From Paragonimus westermani (lineage: Eukaryota; Platyhelminthes; Trematoda; Plagiorchiida; Troglotrematidae), in NCBI GenBank assembly GCA_008508345.1, contig QNGE01002718.1, forward strand, positions 37,847-101,846: a stretch of 64,000 nucleotides of DNA, in the 5' to 3' direction. Below, in pieces: positions 21,033-34,620 of the stretch (position 1 is the stretch's first letter; each line of letters begins with the position of its first letter). The notes beneath the pieces were generated by a model. That model did no database searches. It saw only the letters and a program-made list of their open reading frames with translations, and was not told the DNA's origin. A program made the translations under genes and the position numbers.

Positions 21033-24000
21033 AATATCACAACGTGTGTTATTTGATGACTGCCCCCTATAAAAAATGCGTACTGTGGTTCTCCGTGATT
21101 CAATTCGTCTGATAAGAGCTCTGCAAGACATTTGAGACGTTGCTAAAACTATTACTCTTATGGTTTCAACTCTCTCTAGCTTAAACAGGAAATTACCTGG
21201 TGAGACAACCAAAACACAAAACATATTTTTCTCACATTCATTCTGTTTACGGTTAAGAAGATTTAGGATCACTTTTCTAGAACCGAACAGACCGACGGAC
21301 CAACTCCCAAATTCCCATAACTGCAATTGGGGATGCTGTGTGCGAGTGGAAATTTAAACGACATAAAATTTCACTGTACGGCTATGCCATTAATATCTAT
21401 GAACCACACGTAACTATTGTTTTATTTGGTCGTATGATAAGCAGTCACACCGTTTTGGTTGGAAAATGAATGTTTTTTTCTAACGTCATAGAAGAATACA
21501 TCGATAGAAAGAATACTGATTTCCAAATGGTAGGTCATCAGATACAGCTTAACCCAAAAGTCTGTTTGGGGAGAAAGCGCTGAATCTACCGTAGAACAGA
21601 TAAACACTTGACTGAAAAAAACATTGTTTCAGCTAAAGGGTAAGAATATTATGTCCACGATTGCCTAAGCGCTATGCAGTCCACAAAAATACTGGACGTG
21701 TGTCTGTTGTTTTCTACCCACGACGAACACACAAGCAGAGGCTGTAAACGAACACTAAGAATGACATCAAACTTGGAAGCCATTAACACAACATATACAA
21801 CCACGACAATTTTACGAGTCAGTCCGGCGCAAACAACCGACATCTTAACGTTTTTTCCGATCAAATAACGCTGCACAGATAATCTGGATCGTATACAAAC
21901 TTACACTTAGGTTAATGCGATCAGTACTATTAAACAAAGCCAATCCGGATGGAACGGACTGAGATAAAAATTGAGACGCTGTCAACATCGGATGTCCTTA
22001 CGGACCTGTACGTCAGAATGGATTTTCTCCAAAACTCCTAAAACCGTGCACACAACGGAAGCGAATTTTCTAGGTGATGAAAGGCTTGCAAATTAGTGCC
22101 TAACTCAGCGAGTCATTGGAAACCATCACCAGTTCTAGTAGTCAATCTAATTCACTAGAGCTGTACACGCTAGAGAAAAAGAAACGCGAACAAACAGCAG
22201 AATTTTTGTGAGATTGTTAGGCGGATTGTCGGCGGAAGACACCGACTGCAGGACTGTGACCCTAAACGCTTAGTGAGGTGAACTACAGTATACTACCAAG
22301 CCTGTCGCATGTACGTCCCAGTAGGCATCAGGAAACAGGTGACCAGTGGCTGCAGTGTAAAAATGAAAGCTTTTGTAGCCTGATAAGTTTTGATTGGTCA
22401 AACTATCTGAAATGTGATGCCCTGAAAGTTTGTATCAGGTCCTAGGTGGGATCCGTCAAGTAATGCCGTTGGGACAAACTACAGTGAGACATTGCAGACG
22501 AGAAATATTTGAACGTCGAATAAGTGCTACCCACGACTCACGCGACTCACTGCGGGAGGCAGCTTTGGCTAGCCAATCTTGATGTGGTGATTTATGCTAT
22601 GCATGAACACAGTTTGCACTGAGTAGTTGGCTCTGCTGAAGAACTTGTTTTCAATATTCGCAGCTAACGTATAAGCAATCAAAGATAAGCGTAGCAAACG
22701 CACAAGAGTATATGTAATGAGATAGAGAAGGATGAACACACCATTTAGGTGATCGATTAATTTGGGTAGCCGTTTCAGAACAAATTAAATGAACTATCAT
22801 CTTTTTGAGTTGCACGCACTAAATTTACACACAACGCAACTTCTGTATACAGAATAGGATAGGTTACCCTGAAGCTAGTGGTCTAGATCGACGTAGGATT
22901 GTTAACACTTTACCTGGCCCTCTAACTGCCACAAAACTTTTCTTATAGTTACCTTCATTTTTCCTACAACTGTGCAGTTCACAATGATGTATTCTGATAA
23001 ACTCTGTAGCATTTTCACTCTTACATAGCAGATCTAAAAGTTCTGGGTTCTTAGAGTAGTTTTAAGTGATTGTCGCGTGTTGTTTCAGTGGCTGGCTTGA
23101 GTCCAATCAAAAGCTCAAAGTTGTCACAACCGTTCCTCTTCCGAACAAACTGGCATACTAACTAACTCAATTGTGTGATGATAGGCCCAATGGTGTGTGT
23201 CAATGGTTCTGTCAGCAATGGACATATTTTAATAAGTAGCAATGGGTTACGTGTTTAGAATATTTATATCAGCTGTCTTGCTAAAATCTACGGGTGGATA
23301 ATTGAAAGATCTATCGCTGTTTGTCGGCTGCTTGAGTAACGTTCAGATAGTTTCAATCTGGTTTCCCACAGCACATCGATTACCTTAAAAATGTATCACA
23401 TGAACTTCAAGGGGGAGGCAAAGGAATACTGAGATGTTGTACGAGTTTTAACAGTAGCACCAGTTAATTTGTTTAATCAGAAACCCGTTTGGTCAGTGAT
23501 TGTTTCTGAGAAGACAACTTTCCTCAATAGCAAAAGAGAGATTTCTTCAAATATGTCACACAGCATTGGGTATTTCAAGTTTAGTGATACCACCGATGGG
23601 GTTAATGACAAATGCTTACCATTTTTTGTTATGGGAAGGTTTGCTGTTGTCGTGGATGAAATGTTTTTTACGAAAACTAGCATAACTGCGCTCAATATCC
23701 AGACCGCGTTCATTCTATGTAAGGTTGACATCTGAAAAAAATATACAATGTTTTAGGTGGTCAACGATATTAAGGGTAGTTTGGTTACGAGCGACCAATG
23801 GTCTTCGACCGCCGACCATTCATGTGATTTCATTTGGCAAGCCAAAACATTATGTACGTATGTGTACAGAAAATACTGAATTAAGCAAACCCATAAGTTA
23901 GTCACTGACACAGCGTTAAACACCGATTATTCCCAACTTATCAGCTGCATATGACCATGGTTTTTCAAGACAAATGAGAGGGTTGAGCTAGTCATTATCT

Positions 24001-27000
24001 CATCGTTTGACTTCTGCCTGGCTCATCTGATTGGCCACTGCCTGGTCATCCCGTTTTGTTCACGATTCACCTTTAATCGGTTTACACTTCCTCTTGTCGG
24101 TTAATCACATCGTGGAAGTTTTTCACATCTGTTTCTTGAACCTTTTGAGTGTGATAAATCTAACTTCCACCACATTTCGCCTCTACACAGTTGTGTTGTC
24201 TACCACGAACTGGAGCGAACTCAAATTAATTATTTCATTTTACTTGATGTTCGTATTAATATTGGTGTAAACCAAGGTTCAGCCGAATGGCAACCTGACC
24301 TTGAGTCAAGGAAGGAAAAAACAGAAATGTACAATGGACTCCATCTGTTTAAAGAAGGAACATGATGTGTTTGATAGTAGCGTACCTTGAAACCATGTTG
24401 GCAATCTAGCATTCAGTTAGGTAAGTTTTTCGTTTCAATTCCACTTAGTACGTATCATTCTGTGATATTCGAAACCCTCTTTTTTATGTAGAATTACCAA
24501 AATGTAGCTTACGCATTCAGCCATATAGACGGTGCATTTCTGCAACCTATGAAGATGACGAGAATATGCAATGTGACCCTCTTATTGAGAGTCTGGGGAC
24601 CTTATCTCAGTTATTGGGCATACAGGTGACCACATTATTTACTACGTTTAGCCAAAGGAGCTTCGTCCTACAGACTAGACCGTCCTGTCCGATTCAGATA
24701 GCACAAGCCGTTTCCATATACTTGCTTTATGAGATTTGATGATCTGTGAACCTCTCAATACCTGAGTGTCTTGTAAGGGAAACGATTTCAGTAACACTTA
24801 CAACAAGCAGTTGACCAAATTATACATTATTACTTGGTCAGCTCCCGTGGATTGTCGTTTACTCTATCATCAGTTTGTCACTAGTTAGAACACTGAATGT
24901 TGTCATAGGAGACACGTTTTCTGCTTGTAGGTCTCCAATCACATGATAATCCGCCGTCTTAATCAGTGTTGTCGTTGTTTCACTTCAAATACACTGAGGA
25001 TAGCAGGGTTTTTACGTGGTCCGTGAAAAATTCAGTACGAGCTCAGTTTCATGTTTCCTAGGTGAAACATCTGCCCAGCATTTTTTAAAGACGGTTTTGT
25101 GATCTGTCTATACCGAATTAGTGGAATAGACAAAATCTACACCATTAACAGTAAAGTCCCAAATCATGTCTTACACTTTTCAACAGAACACTAGGATAAA
25201 CTGTTTTTCCCTCCTCCAATCCATGAATGAGTTATAGGAATGTCATTACGGGAAGTTGGCAAGCGTTACTTGTTCCTGCGTTTTTCAACATAATCGTAAA
25301 AATGCTAGAGATCTGTAACATCTCGAACACTTTCCTACTTAAGATTTTCATTTCTCTATAAACAGACAAAATAGAGGAAGCTTTATCTGATAAAATGAGT
25401 TTCAATATTTAGAATAAAGAATGAGGTGGGGTAAAACATTAAAGCAGATTACAAACTATACCTAAGACCACAACCAAACGTAATGTGAGTCAACATCTGA
25501 AGAGTAAAATGCAACGGTTGATGTCCACTCCCCCCGACGTCCAACTTTTTTTGTTGAGGTTACAAATTACAGTACTGAACTCGCGTCGTTTATCAAGGAG
25601 AACAGTTTTAAATTAATCTCTGTTTTCTGTACTATACTTTCTTTACGAGGATTGCTTCTGTTTCTAACGATGCTCCTGTCAAAACTGACAACGGTTTACT
25701 ATGAACACGAGGACGTTTTTCTTGTTATAAAACCACTCTCCGGTTGGGTAAGTTACTTATATGGATAAATTATCTTGCTGAGGAGAAAACGTCGACTGTT
25801 CCTCCATGCGTCAAAATAGTTCAAATTATTTTCAGGGATTTTGATGTGGAACATTGTTGTCTGTTCACCACCCTACACTACACTTCAGTCACGTGTTTAA
25901 GGAAAAGCCGCTCACTAGAAGTGCCGTGTCAGACTTTGACACAGAGAAGTACTCTGTTCCTTTTTCTAAGTTACGCCAGAGATACGCATCTGTCGTGATC
26001 TTCGAAGGTGAATTTTTTCACCATTTTGGTCAGCCATGTTTCGGCGCCTGCTTCAAACGACATGATATCACACTCATTTTAAGAGACGATCTTTATGTGA
26101 CTTGGTGCGCAAAGATATTCGGACAAAAGTTTATCACTTTAGACGTCTTGCTTCATTGAACAGCTGCGATGCACCTCACTCAACCTTCCTAATCCGAAAA
26201 GCTGCTGCTGTGGTGTTCGAGGCAATCTGATAAGTTTTCTATTCAAAATAGTGTGAAACCCTCCCACCCTCCAAATCGCTTGATTGTTGCCTACTGTGTA
26301 GAGTTTGCTATAAGATATTTTTGACTGTTCTTGAATGAACGTTTCTTTGAAAATCTCCGCTCCACTGATTGCTACATCAGATTGGGCCAAACATGTTCCG
26401 TTCGCATTTTGTTGGCTCTATTCAGTGTGACATCATTTGGGCCAGGCAATCCGCGTCCAGAAACTTCGATGCTGAACCGGCCGGCTAGCCTCACGTATAT
26501 GCAGCAACCTGATTCAATTCACAATCTTCGCAGGGTGATAAATAAGCGTTAGTCACTGAATAGGTAGATACAATGGCGATATCAGGCTGTTTAGATTACT
26601 ATAGTAGATGCCGAGTATCACACATTAACCATAAGTGATTAGTTCACACTCACTAACCATTTTTCTTCCTTATGTTTGCTTATGGCTAGTTACTGAATCA
26701 TTGTGTTCTATCCAGGTTCCACACAGCTTAGCGTGAAAAGAAACCTTTTCAAACTGGAAGCTGTCCAAACATATCATAAAATATCAGGCGACCTTGAACT
26801 TACTCTGTAAACCACATAATTAACGTTGACTGTCATGTTTATCATTTCTACTGGACAGTTACTTACGATGGAAGAAGATTGCAATTTCACACAGAGTGGA
26901 CGTTTTGGCACATTGGGAGCGAGAAGGAGTTCAGCAAATTCTATTGCATTCTTCTTTAACTCACTAATACTCCAGTTTGTATATTTTCATTGGTTATGGT

Positions 27001-27205
27001 CCCAACAGCTCCATTCTGCTGAGGTCATTTAGAAGATCTACACCAAGCACTTCTCTTGTATTCGGTTGCCTTGGGATTGAACTGGACACATTTGCAACTG
27101 TCAAGTTACACTAGTAAGTGCTGACAACACTGGGTGAATAAATTGATCTCTATTAACTGGGACCACTCTATGTGTCACACTTACGCCAACTGAAGAGCCG
27201 ATTTT
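21033..27205. other. No gene or named repeat recognised
   Basis: About 6.2 kb of AT-rich DNA between the inverted repeat and its third copy. Frames of up to 108 codons occur (21000-21326 minus, which starts inside the repeat; 25854-26159 plus; 23469-23735 plus) without motifs. A CG-richer patch at 26430-26520 has no recognisable product. Confidence 0.35.
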
Positions 27206-27298
27206 GGTATTGATATGTTCGCCGAGCTTGGCATTCAGGTTGGAAATGTTTCATCACCAAGCGAGGTGGCATCATCAGTGCGTAAGTGTTTCGGCGTA
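27206..27298 (+). repeat. Third copy of the inverted-repeat arm
   Basis: GGTATTGATATGTTCGCCGA through GCGTAAGTGTTTCGGCGTA matches the left arm at 20831-20923 with a small number of substitutions. It is in the same orientation but has no partner arm nearby. Similarity also covers TTTTGG just before the arm, suggesting the element extends a few bases further left. Being single, it shows the arm is a dispersed unit and not a unique palindrome. Confidence 0.85.
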
Positions 27299-27554
27299 TA
27301 GTTTTGAATGTAGCATTTGTCTATTTCTCACTGGTTACCTTCTGTGGGCAGGGATGATTAAAAAGTAATCAGGTGCCTAAGCTAGTTCTTTAGTTTGCTA
27401 GTTCTGGTTGTGGCTGCGTTGCATGACTCATAAATTTATAGCCCAGTTGAAGATCTGGAGAGTGAAATCAGCCGCGCGGTTTCAAACTGTGAACAAAAGG
27501 AAGTGCAACAGCTAAGGACAGTTATTCACATAGATTCATGCAATCCATTTGACC

Positions 27555-27715
27555 ATCATCCGGTAGTCCGGTGGATAAGTGTTTGGGTTACAATTTGCTG
27601 TTTAACCACAGATCGTGGATTTGATTCCCTAGCGTTTGTGGTGCTGATGAGATTCAAGTACGTCGAAACAGCTGATCGCCATTTCACTGGTAGTCATTGA
27701 AATGCAGATCAAGTC
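27555..27715 (+). mobile_element. tRNA-derived SINE, family B, copy 2
   Basis: A-box region TAGTCCGGTGGATAAG (27564 on), B-box region GGATTTGATTCCC (about 27617-27629), then GGTGCTGATGAGATTCAAGT and ACGTCGAAACAGCTG, in the same order and spacing as the copy at 8.84 kb. The tail ends with ACTGGTAGTCATTGAAATGC. The B box has lost the invariant TTCGA form, so pol III promotion is probably dead. Confidence 0.7.
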
Positions 27716-30700
27716 GGATCAGGGTATACATACAAAAATAACATAGTTGTCCAACAGATAAACACTTTCACCAGTCGATATTATCACGCAAAATGTTTCT
27801 CTCTTAAAATTTTTGTTCACATGTCATTTGTCACTGTAACCTACCTAACGCAATATGGGTGTAGCGAGCAGGTGAAACAATATGGATGGGGATTCTGATT
27901 TGTTCTATCAGCTCAATAGGCTAGAGGGTAAAGTACCGTTTGCAAAAGAACTTACTTCTACCCAAATGTTTACAAAAATGAACTTAATGAATGTCAGTCA
28001 TATGCAAGTTTTACACTTATCACCATGGAACGAAACAAAATGCGTATTTTACTTAAGCTTATGCGGTTTATTGAACTGATGCGATTCTGTAGATACACAA
28101 GCAAATAAATTTTTGTTTCTGTCAAATCGCAAGTTTTTCTTTCCACACTAACCTTTGTTGGGTTTTGTTGGCTTCATAATTTTATTTTGTATCCGTTTTG
28201 TACTAGTACACTTTTACGGTGTTTGAAATTGTGAATCATATAACACACATTAACCCTTGCACACTACATCGCCATTCTCTGTTCACCTCGCGACATTCAC
28301 TCGTTATGTGTCTGCATAGCCATCAAGCCGCTTCGCACAAACTTATTTGTATGTAAAATTACCACAAAACTAGTTTTGTTCTTGACAGTCCAAGCTGAAT
28401 TTCCCACAAATGTTACCCGTACAACAACCGAAGGAAACTTACAGTACTCATTCGCAATTGATTCTGCATCGAACAGCGTAGAAGGCGAATAAATCAGCAA
28501 ATTATTTCATATTTGGCTAATACTAGGTTAAAGGGTTACAAGAAAGTGAACAGAAGATAATTACAATCGGTGCTCTAATCACTTCAGCGTGCAGTAAGCA
28601 GCAGCTGGTGAAAAGCAGAGGTCGGCTGTACTTTTGACTTATTACGGGAATTCGGGTATCCAAATGGCTTAAAGAGCTAATATCCGGAGCATGTGCACTA
28701 ATTTCGCACCACTGATCACACAGTGACGACGCTGCAAGGGCAGATGGTGGACTGATCCACAGTAGGCACTTCGGAACAATGAAGACTTAGTTTCTAAAAC
28801 GAGGTTTTATTCTTTGAGTCGTTTGATTCTTTGGATTGGAGATGGTGGCACTGAGACAGACAAGTAAACTAGGCTGAGGCATATTTCGTAACGGAGGATT
28901 AAGTTGACGGATGACCCAGTGTTATACCACCAAGTCGTGTAGTGCAAATTTAAAGTCAACTCAGTTTTGTTTGGTTTACGTTATATATCTGAATAAAATG
29001 GAAGACTATATGTTATAAAGCGATTTGTGAATTTTCATGGCATATTTTGAACAACTGCGCTGTTTATTCAAGCTTAGGGAAGATAAGCCAAAACACTGGT
29101 CTCAAAATGATCACAACGAAACATTTCCTGAGCGCAATGATCATGTCAGCTTAACGAGCATCCTAAGCATCCTGTAGAATTACTAGTTCGAAATTGGAAC
29201 ACAGACTACCACTGTTGGAATCCATCCTTTCTAGGTACCCTCAACAGTACTGGTATCCAGTCTATCACATCCATGAGTACATTCAGTCTAACTCAAAAGA
29301 CAGAGAGTGAAAACCGTGTACTTCACCATAGTTAACAAAAGCAGATTTTACGGGAACTAAAGGTGGTAAATGTTCAAATATTTGCCAAAAGTCTATTCAA
29401 TTGTCTATCACCAAAATCATTGCACACTAAATTCTATTGTTAGCAACATACAGTTCATTGACACAATAAGTGACATTCTCGTTCGAAATCAGTATGCAAA
29501 ACTCAAGCTTCACTTAACTATAAGCATCACTGGACACGTGTCATATTAGACTCCAGAATAAAGCCATAAGATGTATAAACATTTGACCTGAAGTGGAAAC
29601 TGTTCGAGTGCTAACACAATGGCACACTGCATATCATACCTTTTTCACTCACTTAGACAATTGTTTTAATCTGGCTTCCGAAATTCAATCATAATTTATA
29701 TCTCACAGAAGCATAAGTGATCCTCTCAGCTGATCATCCCGTCAAAGCCCGCATAGTTCTTTGTGTCGGCAAAGTGAATACCGCCTGTTCAGAAAAAAAA
29801 ACACTCCGAGCAACCGCAACAAACAACCCGCATTCACTTCGCTAATTATGGTGTGTGTGTGTTCAAACTGGTTTCCTGTACAATTCACTAGAGCAAATTT
29901 CTATTTTGATTACGCTGGACACGCCCCAAAGAATTTTTTGATCGCCCATATGTTAGTCATATTTTCATAATTCGGTTTACGCAAAAATAACGGAGTTTAA
30001 CATGCAAAGCACTGACCGATAACCACTGGTAGAAGACAGGTTAAAACCTGCAATTTTCACATGAAATTACAAAGAAGTGTCCGCCGTTTTCAGCTATACT
30101 TGGGAAACTTTGTGGCTGGATAGGATACATTAACTCAAGATGGATGTTCATCAAATTTGGTGTCAGCGACTTTTCGACGTTATTTCAGATGTTTTATCTT
30201 CAAAACAATAAGTACAATAGTCTTTTTGACACCTGCTTTGCAACAGAAGAGCATCTCCTAAGTGATTTAATGCAAATTGTGAACATTTCTATCAGTTACG
30301 TGATGCCTCGTTACCTTAACTTCTTCGGACTTCGATTTTTCACTTGGTAGCCAGGTTGTCTTCCAGGATGCCTCTGATAGTATGCGTAAACACCGAGATT
30401 TGTCTTCCGGACCGGTCTCGAGGATCTGTTTCTACCGTATCACCATATAGTATATCTATGATTAGCTGACATTTTTCTTGAGAACAGAGATATTTAAGCG
30501 TCTGTGTAAACTCAGATTCATGTATACACAGTGAGAATCTAGACTCAAAGTATACGGACTTGAACAGGATTGAGACACAGCAACGAACATGTGGGACAAT
30601 GATAAAGCCACCTCGTTGAATTTAAAATGTGAATTTGCTATCATCCTAGGAATTAAGGGTCCTACAGTACTGCGCGTTTGTAACAGAAGTTAGCCCGTCC

Positions 30701-31585
30701 TTAATGAACTTGGGTGCTCCTCTAAGTTGATACTCAGCGTTGATTATGATTATTATCTGACCAGTATGGTTGCGTTGTAATGGGTTGGGTCCTGGTGATT
30801 TTGCATCAAAGATCGACCACACCTGTCGATAACGTTTCTTCCTAATAGATACTACCTCACTTCCGTCGGAAGGAGAGAGACAAACGGACCACCATTTCCG
30901 ATTGTTAAGAAGAACGTTCACAATGAATATTCGTGTACGTGTCTCGTAAAGTGTGAATGAGACTTGATTTCAGGCTACCGACAATGACCATCTAACGCGG
31001 TTGCGGTCCGTCACGCCTTGATAAACATGCCACTGATCCCGGATAAATCATGCGCATCAACTTGAAGAAAATGATATGACAGTTCACTGACAGGACTTCA
31101 TTGTTAAGAGTTGGTTGAGTACAGGTCATGATGTACCAAAGCAACTGTGAGCAATCGAACACTCTTCAGTCTGGAATTTGGGAAGTTTTCAAACCTTATG
31201 AAATTCAATGCGGGCTCAAGAAAAGTGATAACTGTGTGAAACGGCTCTCATGTGCAACTCACGAAACTCACAGTGATCAGCTTTCCCCTCGAAGTTTCAA
31301 AACAAAAACGACGAGACTCCCTTCTCGTTAATGCTTTCAACTTTTCGATAGGAAAATTAGTTGGCTGACAAACAAATGGTATGTATGCAGAATACTGTTA
31401 TTTAAATCCCATTACTCAAAAGCTGATCACGAAACCAGTCACTGTTCCTACGACTATATAGCAGCATTGGTGTAGTTTACTTCAGTTTTTACAGGGTAGT
31501 CACCACCTACATTACAAACGGGAATGGAGGGATCCCTTATGATGCAAATTGATTGTCACTGACGTCTGATCACAGCTTTCGAACA
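27716..31585. other. No gene recognised
   Basis: AT-rich sequence. The minus-strand frame at 28297-28500 (67 codons, IYSPSTLFDAESIANEY at its start) and that at 30646-30921 (91 codons) look more protein-like than most but match no family I can name. The latter includes a short ATA/ATC run at about 30745-30760 (minus strand) that could be the tail of a worn LINE. Confidence 0.3.
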
Positions 31586-31589
31586 CAGG

Positions 31590-31745
31590 CAAGTCGTTCG
31601 GCTTGGCCTCTCCGGAAGCAAGCCTTTAAGTGGAGTTTCGCTCTTACTAGAGTGAATCGGTAGTGCACGCTTTATTCCGGACCAGGGTTTGAACTCTGAC
31701 CGCCACGCTGGTGGAACAATCATGCTAACCACAATGTAATCTTAT
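31590..31745 (-). mobile_element. tRNA-derived SINE, family A, copy 2
   Basis: Plus-strand text GAGTTTCGCTCTTACTAGAG, GGTAGTGCACGC and CAGGGTTTGAACTCTGAC parallels the first copy (GAGTTTCGCTCTCATTAGAG, AGTAGTGCATATCC, CGGGATTTGAACTCCGGAC). On the minus strand the B box GAGTTCAAACCC is intact, while the A-box region is eroded (TTAGCATGATTG is still visible). Same family and same orientation as the copy at 11.3 kb. Confidence 0.75.
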
Positions 31746-34514
31746 GGCGTGCACGGACAAATGACCACATCGGAACAGTCAAAAATGTCGTGTGAATGGG
31801 TTTCACCTTTCCCGATTACCACAAACGGGAGAATAACCACAACCGCTCTGTTCAAGACTTCTCAGTTAACCTGAACCAATTGGAATCGCTAAACCTACTG
31901 AGCAATGTTTTTCTTACTCGCCGATGTAAGCGCGAAAGCTGCAACCAATTATGGGTGAGGTTTTGGTGGAGAAAATTGAGTTGTGAGTGGGTCCAATATT
32001 GTGGCCAGAGGTCACAGTATCTGTTCCACAGGCTACGTATGGAGAACATATAAGGAATCGAAACAACACTTCAAGAGTCAACATTGTGAAGTTTTTAGTC
32101 TTTCCGACGTATTTGACCGGAAGTTAGCAGAGTAGGACGAAAGCCTGTGTACAGCCAAAGGGTGCCATATTACGTGAACGTCAATAAATCTTAACAAGAC
32201 CATCTCCTATCATAACCAGTGTATGTGTTCGTGATCCAATCAAATGGCTAGTCGCTTGGCAAACATAACACATTACGCAGTAGACAGATATTGGGTACGA
32301 TAACGTGAACTAAGAAGGAACACATATGTTGTCTGATGCATCGAAAGTCAGAAGTGAGTAAGCGTTTCCAGATGACTGACTCGTTCTAACTTCAGCATCA
32401 TTGTCGTCTGATTACGACCTCAGATAAGGTTGAACGCTTGCACTGGTCCATTTTGGAAGGTGACGCAACACCTTGGTTCGTTTAATGTTAACTCACACCT
32501 AAGTTGTTATCATCGAGCTCATCAGACAGAACACACCAAACAATCATATTCATACTCATAACCACATTAGTTTATGAGTAATGTTGAAGCTAGCTCATCT
32601 CATTGAGAAGAAAAACTGCGACTGTAAATTCCTTGCTTGATTTAGTCAGCTGAGTATTGTGGAGGTGTGATTAAACATGTAGTTGTATACTGGTCCGCTC
32701 TAAAGATATCGTCTCTTAAAAGTTACTTCTGGGTACCGTTTGAGACGGGGAATTAAGTTATTTTCAGTCAGTGTATATTCTGGAAACAAAATAAATATTG
32801 TCTCTGTGGTTATCGTTTTGTTGAAGTTGTAACCGTCCGGCTGCTTACTACGTGAACCCTTCATAAAATAGCATAACAATACTATGCACAAAGTCTTCAA
32901 TAATTATCGTTTGAGAGCACAATAGGATCAGCAAGGAAAAAACTATCTTTTTCGGGGTTCGGTAATTTGTGTCCAGATCATAATGGTCACGTTGACGTGA
33001 AAACCAAGCAATTTTTCGGACAAATTCTCTTGTTCACTGATTTACTTGGATTGTTTATCTAAACTGACAACCACCGAGAATCCGAAACACTGCAGTCAAG
33101 GAGTATTTACTGGTGCAAAACATATCTGAGGCGATTTCATACAGTGTCCATTTGTTACGTTTTGTATCAGTTTTGTATCAGTTGAATCTGATTATAATGT
33201 TTCGAAGAGACAATGAATACAGAAACGTGTTTTGTCGATCTTACGGATGAAATTTGCTTTCATTTTCAGACCGTTATTTTCGTCTATGACCTGGTGTGAA
33301 TGGTGTGTTCACTTTCCTCGGGTTTGGTATCATTAATTAGAAAGCTGTATCGAGGTTTTTAATCTGGTGGGTATTTTTCACTTGTTCATAGTTCGTGTGG
33401 TGTCCTGTGTTGTCCGTAACTTCCTAGATAGAATTTGGTTCTGTTAACCTTCTCATTTACTGCGTGACATTATCGTGAACATGAGGCAAGTTATATCTCA
33501 AATATATACTAACTGTATAGAAAATCGGAAACATAAGTTTATTCGATTATCTCGTGTAACTTAACTTAAGGCTGGACCTGAGCATTCATTTGACCTAGGG
33601 GGTAAATGATACGCCGGTAAGTGAGTGGACACTTGTGTCAAGATAATCTCTGATGAATTCTGTGATGTTTTGTTCCGTCATGAATGGGTCGGCTGATACA
33701 TTCAGCTGATATCTATGGTGCACATTACGACTTGGGATGTTCGCTTTATAACATGTTGACTACGCACATGCAGAATACTTAAAATTGTTATTCAAACTGG
33801 TGGAATGTTACTGCCAGTTGTGAAGCTTGTCATTCGTTGTCTACAGATAACCCACAGAAATAAGTCAAGCTTTTTCGATTTACATTTTGAAATGCGTGGA
33901 AGTCACCTAGACTGAAGTAGCCTAATTAAGAAGAATGATTTTTTGGATTTTGATCTGTTTCACCAAGCATAACTGGAAGTTTGCACCATACAAATTATAT
34001 TCAGTATATTTCGGATGAATTTTGGGTGAGCCTTACACATTTTGTGTTCACACAGGGTGAAATTTATTACTGTCAAACAAGGGAAATGAGTTGGTAAAGC
34101 TCGTGATTTTATGGTTTTAGTACAGTTTAGTTACCACATACTTACTGTAAAAATTACAAAATGAATAATCCTACTATGCAATGTTTACTGGTACGGCTGG
34201 AGCCACTGCTCCGTCTACGTATGCGTTAGCACAGAGTTACATGTTGTGAGTCAGCAGATAAGACCCAGTTTCACTACTCATAGCTACTTTGCGATCAAGA
34301 ATAAATGGTACAGGTTCCCAGTGAGCGCTTTTGGATGCTTGACCAGTTCGTCGACGTATAATTTCTAAAAGCTATTTGTCACGTTTGTGAGATCTAACCC
34401 CGACTACCGCGTCCAGGTGAATTTGCCACGTTATAAAGTAGTATTGCGGCGGGAATTGTGTGCAAGAAGCCGCATGGAAAGCAGTTTGAAATGTCTACCA
34501 AATTCACAGAATAT
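31746..34514. other. No gene recognised; possible worn SINE near 34.2 kb
   Basis: Small frames only (31796-32053 plus, 32700-32900 minus). At 34205-34290 (plus) the string AGTCAGCAGATAAGACCCAG resembles the family B body, but the boxes are not convincing. Confidence 0.3.
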
Positions 34515-34620
34515 TTACAAAAGTGGGTCTCTATTAGGTGCCTTATTGGCGACTACCAGGTGATCGAACTCTCCCCTACCGTTGGCTAACCTGCTACATT
34601 GACCACTCGGAACAATTCTT
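34515..34620 (-). mobile_element. tRNA-derived SINE, family B-like, minus strand
   Basis: On the minus strand CCGAGTGGTCAATGTAG gives an A box, GAGAGTTCGATCACC a B box, and AGGCACCTAATAGAGACCCA corresponds to the GGTGCTTATGAGACCCA of family B copy 1. Box spacing is tRNA-like. The remaining tail is short or unrecognisable. The opposite orientation to copies 1 and 2 shows independent insertion. Confidence 0.6.

Noticed and set aside
30730..30921. Minus-strand frame ending near an ATA/ATC run, as an RTE 3' terminus
   Set aside because: Only vague resemblance to LINE tails; no RT or GGQ-type C-terminal motif is readable.
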